64,000 bases of DNA, taken from W11650 sp963545585 (GTDB taxonomy: Bacteria; Bacillota; Clostridia; Lachnospirales; Vallitaleaceae). The translations under genes and the position numbers were made by a program. Location of the stretch: contig CAUUKX010000001.1 of the NCBI GenBank assembly GCA_963545585.1, forward strand, positions 1 to 64,000, in the 5' to 3' direction. The notes below the pieces were generated by a model. It saw only the letters and a list, made by a program, of their open reading frames with translations. It did not search any database and was not told where the DNA came from. Below, piece by piece: positions 7,209-16,607 of this stretch. The stretch's first letter is position 1; every line of letters begins with the position of its first letter.

Positions 7209-9524
7209 TTATTCTTCCACTACTCGGATATAAGAAGAATCCGGCTGGCAAATATAAATCTTCCCGTCAGCATAGTTAATTCCGGTTTTCTCCGAATACG
7301 AATAACTGACTTCGTAAGCTGCGCCGGTGAGTTTCTCCTCATCCTCCTGATCGGCTTGTCCCGACAGACTGACGGTATCGGTAATTGTTCCGTCCGTTAT
7401 CGTGATTTTGCGCAGCATATGATAGTCCCAGACATACAGATTCCGGCCATCGGTAGCCAATGCCAGCGGCTGGTAAAACTTCGGCGTCGGCCCATCCACA
7501 AAGTCCTTTTCAAACTTAGCCCCGGCAAAATATTTTAGCTTCTCGGCTGCCTGTTCATTGTACCGGTAAATCATATTGTTCTTGGGCTGTGCCAAATAAA
7601 TAGTTCCATCCTCGGTTTGGGCAATGGCTGTCATTTCATCCTGACCGGCCAGTAAAACGCTGATTTCTTCGGTTTGATAATCATAGAAACCAAGATCCGT
7701 TTTGCCTTCAATATAATCGGTCAGCAGGAAATAAATCCCCTTATCTGCCGGCAGAAAATCACTAATCTCCTGAAAAGCCGTCGATACGGTAAAGACTTCC
7801 TCAAGCTCCTGCGCCTTCGGGTCTAACCGAAAGATACCCAGACAAATCTCATCGCCGTCCTGCCACGGTTTAACCGACAGATATAAGCCGTCCTGCCCGG
7901 CTTTGAGCACATCCGGCGTCAGCACACCCAAATCATAGGTCGTAACCTGATCTTTTTTTATCTCCCGCAAATCGCCGTCAGCAACATAGCGGACACCCTG
8001 CCAATCAGCCAGACTGCGCGGCTCAAAAAAGGCTGCCTCTGCTAATTTCCCATCAACACTGTCTCTTTCACCGGTTCCGGCATAAATATCCGTTTTGGCC
8101 GTCTTACTGTATTTCAGCGAGATATCAACGCCCAAAACTCCGTCTTCGACCGTGATCGGGATCGTAAGCTTTTTATTATAATAACTTCCTTCCAAAATGG
8201 TTTGGCCGGCATTTTTCGCTAAAATCACACCGTTTTCCAAAACCGCTATATTCGAATCCTGCGACTGCCAGTTCAGCCATTTATCCGGCAGAATTCTTTC
8301 CTGCCCATCGGCATAGCGCTGCAAAACCGAAATCGGCATTTCCTTTTGCTCGGATAAAATATAATCCATTTGCGGCAAAATCAATTCCGAATTGCTTTCC
8401 CGATACTGCATATAGCCGTACCAGCCAAGGCTGGCAATGCCGACCAGCACCAGCGGAATAGACAGCCGCCGCATCAGACGGTTACGCGCCCGGCGCTGCA
8501 AGGCTTCAATCTTTTGCTTTTGCAGCTGGAGCAACCGCTGATTCAGCACCTTAACATCGCTGAAGCGCATTTCTTTGTTTTCCGCCATACATTGATTCAA
8601 AATGGCAGCAAAATCCTTACTGATTGTGCTTTCCTTAAAAATATAAGCAATCGTTGCGCCTAAGCTGAAAATATCGGTCCGTTCGTCAATGTCATTGCGA
8701 AAAGCCTTCTGCTCCGGTGAAGCAAAGCTGGGCGTATACCCTCTGATTTCATAGGTCTTGGCTTTTTCACCGTCCTTTAAAGAAGCAATTCCGAAGTCAA
8801 TTAAAATCGCTTTGAAGTCTTCGGTAATAATGATATTCTGCGGCTTAATATCCATATGAATAATCGACTGCCGGTGAATATAATTCAAAGCCTCTGTCAG
8901 CTGAATCATAAAGCTGATGGCCAGATCCTCGCTTAAGTCCTGTTTATGCGCCTCGGCAAACTTATGGAGCGGTGAGCCCTCGACAAAGCTTTCAACAATA
9001 TAACGGTCGTCGCCGTCGGTAAAAACATCGGCAATTTTCGGCAGGGAAATATGATTCAGCTTGACCAAAATGTCTTTTTCATTCAGGCCTCCCTGAAAGT
9101 GTTTCATGGCCCACATATTGCCCAGCTCAAGATTGGTACAGACATAAACACTGCCCTGCGCTCCTTCGCCCAGCACCTTTTCCACCCGGTAACGCTGGTT
9201 GACCACTGCGCCAGCCTGCAATGCCTGATAAGTTTTCCGCCCAGAAGCAGTTTTGCTGCCGCCCAGTGCGGACGGCTCTCCGCTCTGAATTACTGTTTGC
9301 GTCCGTTCCAGATCCATCGCTACCGTTTCGGCCAGTGGCTCCGCCGACTGCTCCGGCCCAGTGTAAACCGTTTGTGTCTCATCTAAGCTTGGCTGCGGCC
9401 TGTCCGGCAGCTTGGCAGTTTCGGCTGGCTTATCCTTTTTTCGGCCGGAAAACAGCCCAATCAGCGCCAAAATAATCGCCACACCTACAAAGCTGATACC
9501 GATAATTAAATATTCCCTATACAT
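7209..9524 (-). CDS. Membrane Ser/Thr protein kinase with C-terminal repeat/propeller-like region
   Basis: The 771 aa protein has an N-terminal membrane helix (about 5-25), a low-complexity linker with TQTV motifs, and a complete Hanks-type kinase domain: glycine loop LGEGAQGSV (118-126), catalytic lysine K141, HMDIKPQN (D225 catalytic, HMD in place of HRD), DFG (243-245) and SPEQ (269-272). A second membrane helix (about 354-372) is followed by a BIG2-like segment and then NHL/propeller-like repeats to the end, not PASTA repeats. The TQTV threonines in the linker could be autophosphorylation sites recognised by the FHA protein encoded in the nearby Tad locus (inference). It has no close operon partner. 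Confidence 0.88.
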   Translation of the reverse strand: MYREYLIIGISFVGVAIILALIGLFSGRKKDKPAETAKLPDRPQPSLDETQTVYTGPEQSAEPLAETVAMDLERTQTVIQSGEPSALGGSKTASGRKTYQALQAGAVVNQRYRVEKVLGEGAQGSVYVCTNLELGNMWAMKHFQGGLNEKDILVKLNHISLPKIADVFTDGDDRYIVESFVEGSPLHKFAEAHKQDLSEDLAISFMIQLTEALNYIHRQSIIHMDIKPQNIIITEDFKAILIDFGIASLKDGEKAKTYEIRGYTPSFASPEQKAFRNDIDERTDIFSLGATIAYIFKESTISKDFAAILNQCMAENKEMRFSDVKVLNQRLLQLQKQKIEALQRRARNRLMRRLSIPLVLVGIASLGWYGYMQYRESNSELILPQMDYILSEQKEMPISVLQRYADGQERILPDKWLNWQSQDSNIAVLENGVILAKNAGQTILEGSYYNKKLTIPITVEDGVLGVDISLKYSKTAKTDIYAGTGERDSVDGKLAEAAFFEPRSLADWQGVRYVADGDLREIKKDQVTTYDLGVLTPDVLKAGQDGLYLSVKPWQDGDEICLGIFRLDPKAQELEEVFTVSTAFQEISDFLPADKGIYFLLTDYIEGKTDLGFYDYQTEEISVLLAGQDEMTAIAQTEDGTIYLAQPKNNMIYRYNEQAAEKLKYFAGAKFEKDFVDGPTPKFYQPLALATDGRNLYVWDYHMLRKITITDGTITDTVSLSGQADQEDEEKLTGAAYEVSYSYSEKTGINYADGKIYICQPDSSYIRVVEE

Positions 9525-9729
9525 TTTTCTCTCCCTTCCCCTGAGGCAATGCCTCGTTTTTCTGTTTTGTGTAATAACTCTCCTATTTCTATATGTCCTT
9601 ACACCCCGATTATATCATAAAAGGTACTCCGGTAAAAGTCTGTTTTTCTTTTTCGGTTATTCTTTTTTCGCTTTTAGATGCCCCAAAGCTGATTAATTTT
9701 GGCACATCGTTAACCTATTTTTCTCTTAA

Positions 9730-9957
9730 TTATTTTTTCTCTGCCAAGTACATTTCCGCAATATATGCAGGCCCATTCCACCAAAGCTTTGAAGATTCAT
9801 CATAAAGCACTTCTGCTGTTTTTGATGCTATAAAATTGGGAAGTATCGCCATGACATCCTCTCCTGTTTCAAGAGAAATCTCATCCACCGCTAAGGTCAC
9901 AATTGCATCGATTGCAAATTTTTTCTGCTCTTCCATAACTGTTTCTATCTTATCCAT
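9730..9957 (-). CDS. Small acidic protein, third gene of a DUF3791-DUF3990 module
   Basis: 75 aa, no membrane segment; I know no function for it. Its start overlaps the end of the DUF3990 gene by 13 nt, so the two are probably translationally coupled. It is acidic and mostly helical, as small antitoxin or immunity proteins often are. Placement as the last member of a tight three-gene unit suggests a shared function; the antitoxin role is an inference from context only. Confidence 0.7.
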   Translation of the reverse strand: MDKIETVMEEQKKFAIDAIVTLAVDEISLETGEDVMAILPNFIASKTAEVLYDESSKLWWNGPAYIAEMYLAEKK

Positions 9958-10511
9958 ATCTTCTCACTTTCCACGAACGAAATACACTCAAAAGCCTCAT
10001 TCGTTCTGAAACAGTACTGATCCTTTAACCTTTCCGGAATCAGCTGGTTTATGCAGGCTTTATCTGCCAACTCACTTCCCATCGCTCCGTAACCACCAAC
10101 CAAATAAGTTGTAATTGTAATATTGGTTCTATCATTTGCTATTTTCCCTGCCACAATATCGTAGTCCTTCATGCTATCAACAATTGCTGAAAATGTATTC
10201 TTTTTTCTATGACCCACAACACAGTGCAGCCAATCCGCATCCGCATTTTCATATGTAAACTTGGATATATCTTTCTTTTCATAATATTTAAATACCGATA
10301 CATATCCAAATCTTTGGTTTTCCGGAATCAGACCTTGTGCTATTGCCTTTTTAATCGATGGTCTGATAAAGTTCTCTGCCTGCTCCTTAGAAGTAGTTAG
10401 GTAAAATCCTTTCCCAAAATCCTTCTTTTCAGCACACTTGGCTAAATCAGGCGTATCCACTACCATGTAGCTTCCGTGATAGAGCAACATACCATCACTT
10501 AAGTTCTGCAT
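9945..10511 (-). CDS. DUF3990 protein, ADP-ribosyltransferase-like (candidate toxin)
   Basis: 188 aa with the DUF3990 pattern: LLYHGSYMVVDTPDL near the N-terminus, then KDFGKGFYLTTSKEQAENF and a C-terminal YCFRTNEAFECISF. The HG-S, GFY-TT and late acidic motifs match the core of the ADP-ribosyltransferase fold (H-Y-E type). The first ATG (10511) has a GGGGG ribosome binding site inside the upstream gene; an internal ATG at 10490 just before LLYHGS is an alternative. It overlaps both neighbours. A toxin that ADP-ribosylates a host target, controlled by the flanking small proteins, is the likely role, but the target is unknown. Confidence 0.8.
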   Translation of the reverse strand: MQNLSDGMLLYHGSYMVVDTPDLAKCAEKKDFGKGFYLTTSKEQAENFIRPSIKKAIAQGLIPENQRFGYVSVFKYYEKKDISKFTYENADADWLHCVVGHRKKNTFSAIVDSMKDYDIVAGKIANDRTNITITTYLVGGYGAMGSELADKACINQLIPERLKDQYCFRTNEAFECISFVESEKIWIR

Positions 10512-10728
10512 GAATATCTACCCCCTTGTGGTCTAACACCACATTAATCTCATCAAAGACCGCTTCATCACCTTCTGTATGAAATACACCATAGCAGTCC
10601 TCAATAAATTTAAGAATTCCATACTTTTCAAACAGCTTACTAACCTTCCGTATCGTTGTATGCCACTCTTCTGAAGCGAGTCTGAGCAATCTAACCTGCA
10701 TGAATACAATCTCTGATTTCTCACTCAT
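10495..10728 (-). CDS. DUF3791 protein (candidate antitoxin partner of DUF3990)
   Basis: The ATG at 10728 (77 aa) is chosen because AAGGAG lies 8 nt before it; an ATG at 10752 has no such site. The sequence (VRLLRLASEEWHTT, then FEKYGILKFIEDCYGVFHTE) matches the DUF3791 family, typically encoded directly before DUF3990. Its end overlaps the DUF3990 start by 17 nt, which implies coupled translation. The consistent pairing suggests an antitoxin or adaptor (inference). Confidence 0.8.
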   Translation of the reverse strand: MSEKSEIVFMQVRLLRLASEEWHTTIRKVSKLFEKYGILKFIEDCYGVFHTEGDEAVFDEINVVLDHKGVDIHAELK

Positions 10729-10850
10729 ACCGCATTCTCCTTTCGTAAGCATCTATCCTTCGAACTTCATTATAAATTATGGCAATCTTCAATTCAAGTG
10801 CTTTTTGAAAAACATTTTTGGGAGTAAAGTGAAAAAGTAATTTCCACACG

Positions 10851-10879
10851 GAAGAGGTAAAAGTGGATTTTACCTCTTC
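10851..10879. other. Perfect 12-bp stem-loop in AT-rich gap
   Basis: GAAGAGGTAAAA (10851-10862) pairs perfectly with TTTTACCTCTTC (10868-10879) around a 5-nt loop. It lies upstream of the DUF3791-DUF3990 unit, outside its ribosome binding region, and could be an operator or the end of a lost gene. With the terminator at 10950-10980 it is the only structure I see in the 343-bp gap 10729-11071. Confidence 0.5.
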
Positions 10880-10949
10880 ACTTTAGCATACGGATTATGG
10901 TATCCTTTATAAGTTTTTTACGAATAAAAGAACCGTATCCACCTGCAAG

Positions 10950-10980
10950 AAAAAGGTGTCCCCTCGGATGAGAAGACACC
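10950..10980 (-). terminator. Terminator downstream of the RCC1/SLH gene
   Basis: On the minus strand GGTGTC pairs with GACACC (10955-10980) and is followed by a run of five T residues. It lies about 90 nt past the stop of the large surface protein gene and probably marks the left end of the Tad locus transcript(s). Confidence 0.7.
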
Positions 10981-11071
10981 TATACACAATTCGTCTATGC
11001 CTGCAAACAGCCGAGGATAGAACTTGAATTTAGAATGAAAAATGATAAAACTGCAAAAGATGGCAGATAAT

Positions 11072-14000
11072 TTACAGCTTCTCATACAGCCGATATAACA
11101 TTTCTGCGGCTTGCTTACGAGTCATGGCCTGCCCGCCGTCATAAAAGCCATTGGCGGCTTTGAGCAGGAAGCCTTCGCGCTCGGCCATTGCAATATAAAT
11201 CTTGGCCCATGTCGGTACATTGCTGTTCTGCGCCAATTTCGCCAAATACTTCTGTAATTCTTTGGGGAAATGATAGCCTTTTTTATAAATTAGCATCATA
11301 CTATTCATCTTAGCCAGTTCAGCCGCCCCCACCGAATTGCCGGGTTTAAAGGAATTATCTGGATAACCGTTGACCACTCCCAGCTTAACCCCCGAAGAAA
11401 CATAAGGATAATACCATGCGTTCTTGGCTACATCAAAAAACTTGCTCGATGAGCCTCCATCATAGCTATAGGACATCCTGACTAAGATGGTCAGAATCTC
11501 ACTTCTTTTGACGGTTTCATTCGGCATAAACTGACCATTGCTGCTGCCCTGCAGGATTCCTTTGGAAGCCAAAATCTTAATAATTTCTTTTTCCTTCGCA
11601 GGCAGACCTTCGATATCGGCAAAGTTCTTTTCGTTTTTGCGGACATAGTACTCGCCGTCATCACTGATTTTAGCACTTAACTTTTTCGTCCGGCTGTCAT
11701 ACTTGCCGCCGATTACTTCCTCCTTACCACTAGCATCTTTACGGCAAAGAGCATTGTACGGATCAGCATCAGTTTTTAAGCCTACGCCTACTTTCGAGTT
11801 TTTCTTATTCTTTTTCATTTTAATTTGATAGGTCTTACTCTTTTTGGTATCACCACCAAAAGCATAGGCTTGATCAGCCGGCAAGGAAATCTTCGCACCA
11901 GCTTTTACTTCCGTGATTTCAATCTCCATATCGCCGGTCATCGCATCCTGCAAGTCCTCAGCACTCAGCTCAATAGCAACATCTGACTGCACCTCAATAA
12001 TCAGCCGATCCATCTCCGTTACTTCTTTAACGTTCTCCGCCAGCCGAATAACAGCCGAGGTCTGATCCTTGGGCATCGTCAGCGCCACTCTCACAATTGT
12101 TTCCAGATTTCGGGGTAGTTCCCTTCTCTCCAGAGCCGCTTTGGCATTTAATTGTTCCTTAATCGCCTCTGCCTTTTGCGCACCGCTCTTAGCCAGCGGC
12201 TTATTAATGATAAATGCACCGCTCATCGTGCCCAAATGCTGTCTGCCAGCTTCAGCAATTATCTCCTCCGCCGAAGCAACCAGTTCATCACCGATTTGAT
12301 TGGTATTCCACAGTTTTACCTTAGAATCACTAATCGTTACTGTCAAGATACGGAACTTCGTCTGCGGCTGCTTTCTTTGCACCTGCTTAATCTGATTTTC
12401 GGCTATATTACTATTTTTTAAGGTAACTGTCCGCTGCCCCGGCATCAGACTCAAAACCAAAATATCATCCACCTGCGCAAAACTCAGATCAAGCTGTTCC
12501 AAGTTTCTGGCCTTTTCTAAGCCTCCCAAGGAGATAAGATGCTGTCCGCTTAGGTCAAGTTTCGTCAGACTTAACCAATCGCTGTCTGTCAGCTCACCAG
12601 AAAACTTTCCCAGCTCCCGCCGTACGGCCGCTTCCAAAGCATCCGACAGTTTCTCCACATTAACCGGCAAATCCGGCTGGTTGTTCGAATTTCCATCCGA
12701 AGAATCTGAAGAATCTGAAGAATCTGAAGAATCCGGCGAATACGGTGTCAGTGCGTCCGAAGCCATGATTCCGCCCGGCTGAGCCATATTGCTTGCCATA
12801 ATCCGAACAGGCCTATAGCTATCGGTAGTGGAGTTATTGCCTAACTGTCCGAATAAATTCCAGCCCCAGCCCCATAAACTGCCGTCCGTTCCCAGTGCAT
12901 ATGCATTGGTTCTATCGGCAATGATATCCCTGACACCATCCAATGCCTTTTGCGGAGTAAGTTGCTGACCAGCCAAACCGCTCCCCACCTGACCTTTACT
13001 GTTTCTTCCCCAGCTCCAAACGCTGCTATCGGCTAAAATGACAAATACATTCTTATCGACAGACATGAGCCGCTGAACATTCCCTATTGCCACCTGCTGC
13101 GGTGCTGTCACCGAACCCAGGAAACCGAGTCCCAATTGGCCGGACTCGTTTGCTCCCCATGCCCAGAGCTTGCCGTCGTTTTGGACGGCATAGTAACTGC
13201 CATCTTGATGAAGCATCTGCCGAACTCCTGCCAATATTTGAGTTAGAATTGGAGTTACACTTGTGCCGGTTATTTCCCATAAACTGTCATCGTCTTTTAT
13301 TATATAAAGCCCGACATGATCAACCGCCATAATGCTTTTCACATCCGTTATCTGATAGAGCCTGGGATTCTGTATATTAGTGCCCCAAAACCAAACCCGA
13401 CCGCTTCTGGTTAGGGCATACACCATATCAGACTTAATGGCAATCTCCGTAACATCCGTAACAGCCGGGATCTGAACCGGCGTCGGATGAACCGGATTCG
13501 TGCTGCCGGGAGCCACCAGACCATAATGATTATTTCCCCACGCCCATAGATTTCCGTTGCTTTCAATGGCAAAGACGCTTTCGCCTTTAAAAAACAACTG
13601 CTCAACATTGTTTACATTTAAAACCCGAACCGGGTCTACGCTATCATTCGTTGTTCCGTCTCCCAACTGACCATAAGAGTTCAATCCCCACGCCCATAGA
13701 CTGCCATCTTCTTGAATCGCATAAAAGTTACCGGCGTTGAAAACTACACTTTTTACATCTTGTAAATGCGGCACCCGCTCCGGATGCCGTACAAGACTTG
13801 AGCCAGGGGTTTCCAACTTTCGACCCCAACGCCACAAACTACCATCTTCTCTAATTGCATAAGCACTACCCTCCCCGGCAGTAACACTGACTACACCTTC
13901 CAGCACTTTCTGCGGCGTCAGTATCTTAGCATCCGTCGAGTCATTCCCTACCTGACCTTCGGCATTTCTTCCCCAGCTCCACAAACTGCCGTCCTGCTGA

Positions 14001-14167
14001 ATGGCATACATGGTATTACCGTCATTGTTGCCGGTGGCAGCAATGGTTTGACTGAATATTCTGGTCGCCGCTTTCACCGGCACCGACCACAGGCTTAAAA
14101 TCATGGTCAAGCTCAGCACCAGCGCCATACTTTTTTTCCAAACATAATATCTTTTTTCTGCTTTCAT
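11072..14167 (-). CDS. Secreted surface protein with RCC1 repeats, LRR-like segment and C-terminal SLH domains
   Basis: 1031 aa. An N-terminal signal peptide (a positive stretch, then hydrophobic residues to about 32) precedes a seven-bladed-type series of RCC1 repeats with the motif DGSLWSWGRN and relatives (about 45-470). A Ser-Asp-Ser linker (about 478-492) leads to a short leucine-rich-like segment (LTKLDLSGQHL), a central domain, and three S-layer homology stretches from about residue 850 to the end, which would anchor it to secondary cell wall polymer. It lies just after the last Tad gene in the same orientation, separated by 181 bp, and may be a cell-surface adhesin exported alongside the pilus; its ligand is unknown. 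Confidence 0.88.
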   Translation of the reverse strand: MKAEKRYYVWKKSMALVLSLTMILSLWSVPVKAATRIFSQTIAATGNNDGNTMYAIQQDGSLWSWGRNAEGQVGNDSTDAKILTPQKVLEGVVSVTAGEGSAYAIREDGSLWRWGRKLETPGSSLVRHPERVPHLQDVKSVVFNAGNFYAIQEDGSLWAWGLNSYGQLGDGTTNDSVDPVRVLNVNNVEQLFFKGESVFAIESNGNLWAWGNNHYGLVAPGSTNPVHPTPVQIPAVTDVTEIAIKSDMVYALTRSGRVWFWGTNIQNPRLYQITDVKSIMAVDHVGLYIIKDDDSLWEITGTSVTPILTQILAGVRQMLHQDGSYYAVQNDGKLWAWGANESGQLGLGFLGSVTAPQQVAIGNVQRLMSVDKNVFVILADSSVWSWGRNSKGQVGSGLAGQQLTPQKALDGVRDIIADRTNAYALGTDGSLWGWGWNLFGQLGNNSTTDSYRPVRIMASNMAQPGGIMASDALTPYSPDSSDSSDSSDSSDGNSNNQPDLPVNVEKLSDALEAAVRRELGKFSGELTDSDWLSLTKLDLSGQHLISLGGLEKARNLEQLDLSFAQVDDILVLSLMPGQRTVTLKNSNIAENQIKQVQRKQPQTKFRILTVTISDSKVKLWNTNQIGDELVASAEEIIAEAGRQHLGTMSGAFIINKPLAKSGAQKAEAIKEQLNAKAALERRELPRNLETIVRVALTMPKDQTSAVIRLAENVKEVTEMDRLIIEVQSDVAIELSAEDLQDAMTGDMEIEITEVKAGAKISLPADQAYAFGGDTKKSKTYQIKMKKNKKNSKVGVGLKTDADPYNALCRKDASGKEEVIGGKYDSRTKKLSAKISDDGEYYVRKNEKNFADIEGLPAKEKEIIKILASKGILQGSSNGQFMPNETVKRSEILTILVRMSYSYDGGSSSKFFDVAKNAWYYPYVSSGVKLGVVNGYPDNSFKPGNSVGAAELAKMNSMMLIYKKGYHFPKELQKYLAKLAQNSNVPTWAKIYIAMAEREGFLLKAANGFYDGGQAMTRKQAAEMLYRLYEKL
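12699..12734. repeat. Four tandem 9-nt units coding a Ser-Ser-Asp linker
   Basis: Four copies of GAAGAATCT (the last ending in C) encode repeated DSS triplets on the minus strand inside the RCC1/SLH gene, between the RCC1 propeller and the LRR-like region. Exact 9-nt units in a surface protein can expand or contract by slippage without breaking the frame. Confidence 0.8.
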
Positions 14168-14348
14168 TGTCCTTTCCTCCCTTTTGTTTCACCCAATTTT
14201 CTTAATTTCCCGTTGCTGCCTCAATCCGGTTACAGTTCAGATAACACATATAAAAGACCGCAATTGCCGCAAACTTCAAAGCATACCGCTGCCAAAGGAT
14301 TGTCAATTTCCCGGCAAATACTATAACCACTAAAAATATTACCGCCTT

Positions 14349-14885
14349 TTAATGAAAAAAAATATAAAAACCCATGTACTCCGCTGCCAGATTTATCATG
14401 CTACCGGCCGCAATCGCAATAGAAAACGGGAAATGAGCTGATTTATCATAAGCACCGGAAACTTCATACGGCGCCAGCCGCAGAGTTTGAAAGAATAACA
14501 AAAAATACCGCCCCAGATTCGCCAGCCGCTCTTTGGCATTCCGGTAAAGAATCATTTTAAAAACCGATACCAACAGCCCAACACCAAAGATAAAAAATAT
14601 TGCGTTGCCGATAAAACGATAACCCATGATTGCTCCAATCGCCATCATGGCCTTAATATCACCGGCCCGGAACATACGCAGATAAAAAAACGGAAAAAAG
14701 ACGGCAAAGGGCAAAACTATCCCCCACAAACTATTCACCCAGCTGGCTTCAGGCAGCACCAAATTAGTGAGAACTCCCAGCAGTGCCAAAGGAACGCTGA
14801 ACTTATTTTTGATTTTTTGCTCACGCAGGTCGGTATAAAGACATATCGCCAGCAAAAGAATCAATTCCGCAATCTGTACACTCAT
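14349..14885 (-). CDS. Prepilin peptidase (CpaA/TadV type, A24)
   Basis: 178 aa, polytopic membrane protein. The two aspartates of the A24 aspartic protease family are seen in CLYTDLREQKIKN (near residue 19) and RAGDIKAMMAIGA (near residue 95). It removes the leader from Flp-type prepilins and TadE-like pseudopilins at the inner face of the membrane. Its start overlaps the stop of the preceding gene by 4 nt. It is the second peptidase of this type in the locus (the other at 18473-19057), so one may process the pilin and the other the pseudopilins. Confidence 0.88.
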   Translation of the reverse strand: MSVQIAELILLLAICLYTDLREQKIKNKFSVPLALLGVLTNLVLPEASWVNSLWGIVLPFAVFFPFFYLRMFRAGDIKAMMAIGAIMGYRFIGNAIFFIFGVGLLVSVFKMILYRNAKERLANLGRYFLLFFQTLRLAPYEVSGAYDKSAHFPFSIAIAAGSMINLAAEYMGFYIFFH

Positions 14886-15733
14886 TCTTCTGCTCCCTGA
14901 TTCCAGCTTTCGATTTCATTTAGTAAAGATTCGAGCATATCCACATCAACCTCAACCTTTTCTTTCTTTTGATAATATGCCAGATCCGGCTCTTCACCCC
15001 TTTGCGGCCTTGCTTTCAGCCTCAGTTCAGCCGAAGTCTGATCTTTCAGGCTGACGGTCAGCTCCAGCTCCATCAGTTTCAAATCCGGAGTTAAATAACA
15101 TTCCACCACCAGCATCAAATTGTCCTGAATCAAAGTCTGAAGCTCCTTCCGACGCTCCGGCGATAAATCCTGATCTGACACCTTCGACAGCCATTCAATA
15201 AAATGGTTAGGCAGTATATTGGCACTACTGACCAAATGCAAACAGGAAATACTGCCGCCGTATTCCCGCTCTAAGGACTGATAGCCTGCCTTTTGAAACT
15301 GTAATTCCTTAAGCCACTCCATCACCTTTTCCTGAGTCAGTTTATTCTGCCCATCACTCAAATGCCATAGCTGCCCTTCCAGCAACGCCGGCAGTTCAAC
15401 CAGCCAACCGCTTTGATCATGCGCCAAGTTCAACAGATTGACCCGACCGAAAGTTTCATTCTCCAATTGCCAGCGGCTGTCTAATTTGCCGCCGCCATAA
15501 TCCAAATCTCCAGAAAAATTGAAAATAATCGGACTGTCCAGCTGTTTCAAAATCAAGGAAAAATCACCGTTAATCAGCCATTTTTGATTTTCTGGCAACC
15601 CCGATAAAGCCAAAAGTACATTTTGCTCAGCGCTCAGCGCCCAGCCGAAGCCATATACGGCCGCCAACGTAATCACGCTTAAAATCAGCGCAATCCCAAT
15701 CCGAATTTTATTTTTTTGCTGCAATATTTTCAT
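14882..15733 (-). CDS. Membrane-anchored protein of unknown function in the Tad locus
   Basis: 283 aa with one N-terminal membrane segment (about 11-32) and a long extracytoplasmic region. There is no lipobox cysteine at the expected place. The soluble part resembles the general build of outside-facing lipoprotein-like domains (alternating strands such as FSLILKQLDSPIIFNFSGDL) but I recognise no family. It lies between the PP2C and cpaA genes and overlaps cpaA by 4 nt, so it is co-transcribed with the pilus genes and may be an accessory assembly or anchoring factor. Confidence 0.6.
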   Translation of the reverse strand: MKILQQKNKIRIGIALILSVITLAAVYGFGWALSAEQNVLLALSGLPENQKWLINGDFSLILKQLDSPIIFNFSGDLDYGGGKLDSRWQLENETFGRVNLLNLAHDQSGWLVELPALLEGQLWHLSDGQNKLTQEKVMEWLKELQFQKAGYQSLEREYGGSISCLHLVSSANILPNHFIEWLSKVSDQDLSPERRKELQTLIQDNLMLVVECYLTPDLKLMELELTVSLKDQTSAELRLKARPQRGEEPDLAYYQKKEKVEVDVDMLESLLNEIESWNQGAEE

Positions 15734-15741
15734 GCCTGTTC

Positions 15742-16506
15742 CTATCCTATTTTCTTAATATAAATATAACTCAAGTTATCTCCAGCTCCGTTTCGGTAAA
15801 TTTCTTCTTTTATCTTTTGCCGATAATAATTTTCCGTATCCAAATCCATCGGCCGCAAAAAATCAAGCAACTGCTCTGGTGCGATATATTGATACACGCC
15901 ATCACTGCACAGCAGGATATCATAATTCAGCCAAAACACCTGGCTGTCGGCCGTCATATTTCTATTTCCACCCAAGCATTTGGTCAAAATATTCTGGGCA
16001 ATCCCGCTCTCACGCAAGACCTGATCCGAATATCCCTGATCCCGAAACTGCTGCTGATAACTGTCGTCTCTGGTAAACTGAATCAAACCGTATTCCCGGG
16101 CAAAATATCCGCGCGAATCGCCGATATTTTTAATCAGCACCCTCCGATCCATCAAAAAAGCCAATGTCATGGTTGTACCGACCGCTGCCCCTCTTTGCTC
16201 ACTATAATCGCAAATCTGCTCATTAATCTGCCAAATCCAGCGGTCAATGCTCTCGGACATATCCCGCCACGCTGTGGGGCTGGCCAGATAATTCGGCATT
16301 TCCTGATACCACCAGCATTCAAAGCCCGATGTCACCATTTGACTGGCTTTTTCTCCGTCCGACAAGCCGCCCATCCCGTCGGCCACTACCGCTAAGCCAA
16401 GCTGCCGGTTTGATTCCTGCCCGGAAAGAAATAAAATCGAATCCTGATTATTTTTTCGTTTTGCACCAATATCGCTATCTCCGAAAAACCAAAAATTTAC
16501 GCCCAT
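15742..16506 (-). CDS. PP2C-family Ser/Thr protein phosphatase
   Basis: 254 aa with the PP2C motifs in order: DSDIGAKRKNNQDS, VVADGMGG (metal-binding Asp), GTTMTLAFL, KNIGDSRGY, LLCSDGVYQY and GDNLSYI. It should remove phosphate from Ser/Thr of proteins phosphorylated by a Hanks-type kinase, such as the one at 7209-9524. It lies downstream of the FHA gene inside the Tad operon, which suggests reversible phosphorylation acts on pilus assembly. It is soluble with no membrane segment. Confidence 0.93.
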   Translation of the reverse strand: MGVNFWFFGDSDIGAKRKNNQDSILFLSGQESNRQLGLAVVADGMGGLSDGEKASQMVTSGFECWWYQEMPNYLASPTAWRDMSESIDRWIWQINEQICDYSEQRGAAVGTTMTLAFLMDRRVLIKNIGDSRGYFAREYGLIQFTRDDSYQQQFRDQGYSDQVLRESGIAQNILTKCLGGNRNMTADSQVFWLNYDILLCSDGVYQYIAPEQLLDFLRPMDLDTENYYRQKIKEEIYRNGAGDNLSYIYIKKIG

Positions 16507-16607
16507 ACTCTACCCTCTATGTGTGCTTAGCTTTTCTTTGTTTAAGTGCTGCGTGTTTGCCGTCAATAGGGGAACTCTTTCCCGCAAGCCTACCGCCACG
16601 GTTTTCC

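Noticed and set aside
9543..9560. GAGGC-AAT-GCCTC hairpin followed by T residues on the plus strand
   Set aside because: There is no plus-strand gene before it and on the minus strand it lies just upstream of the kinase gene without T-run; chance is likely.
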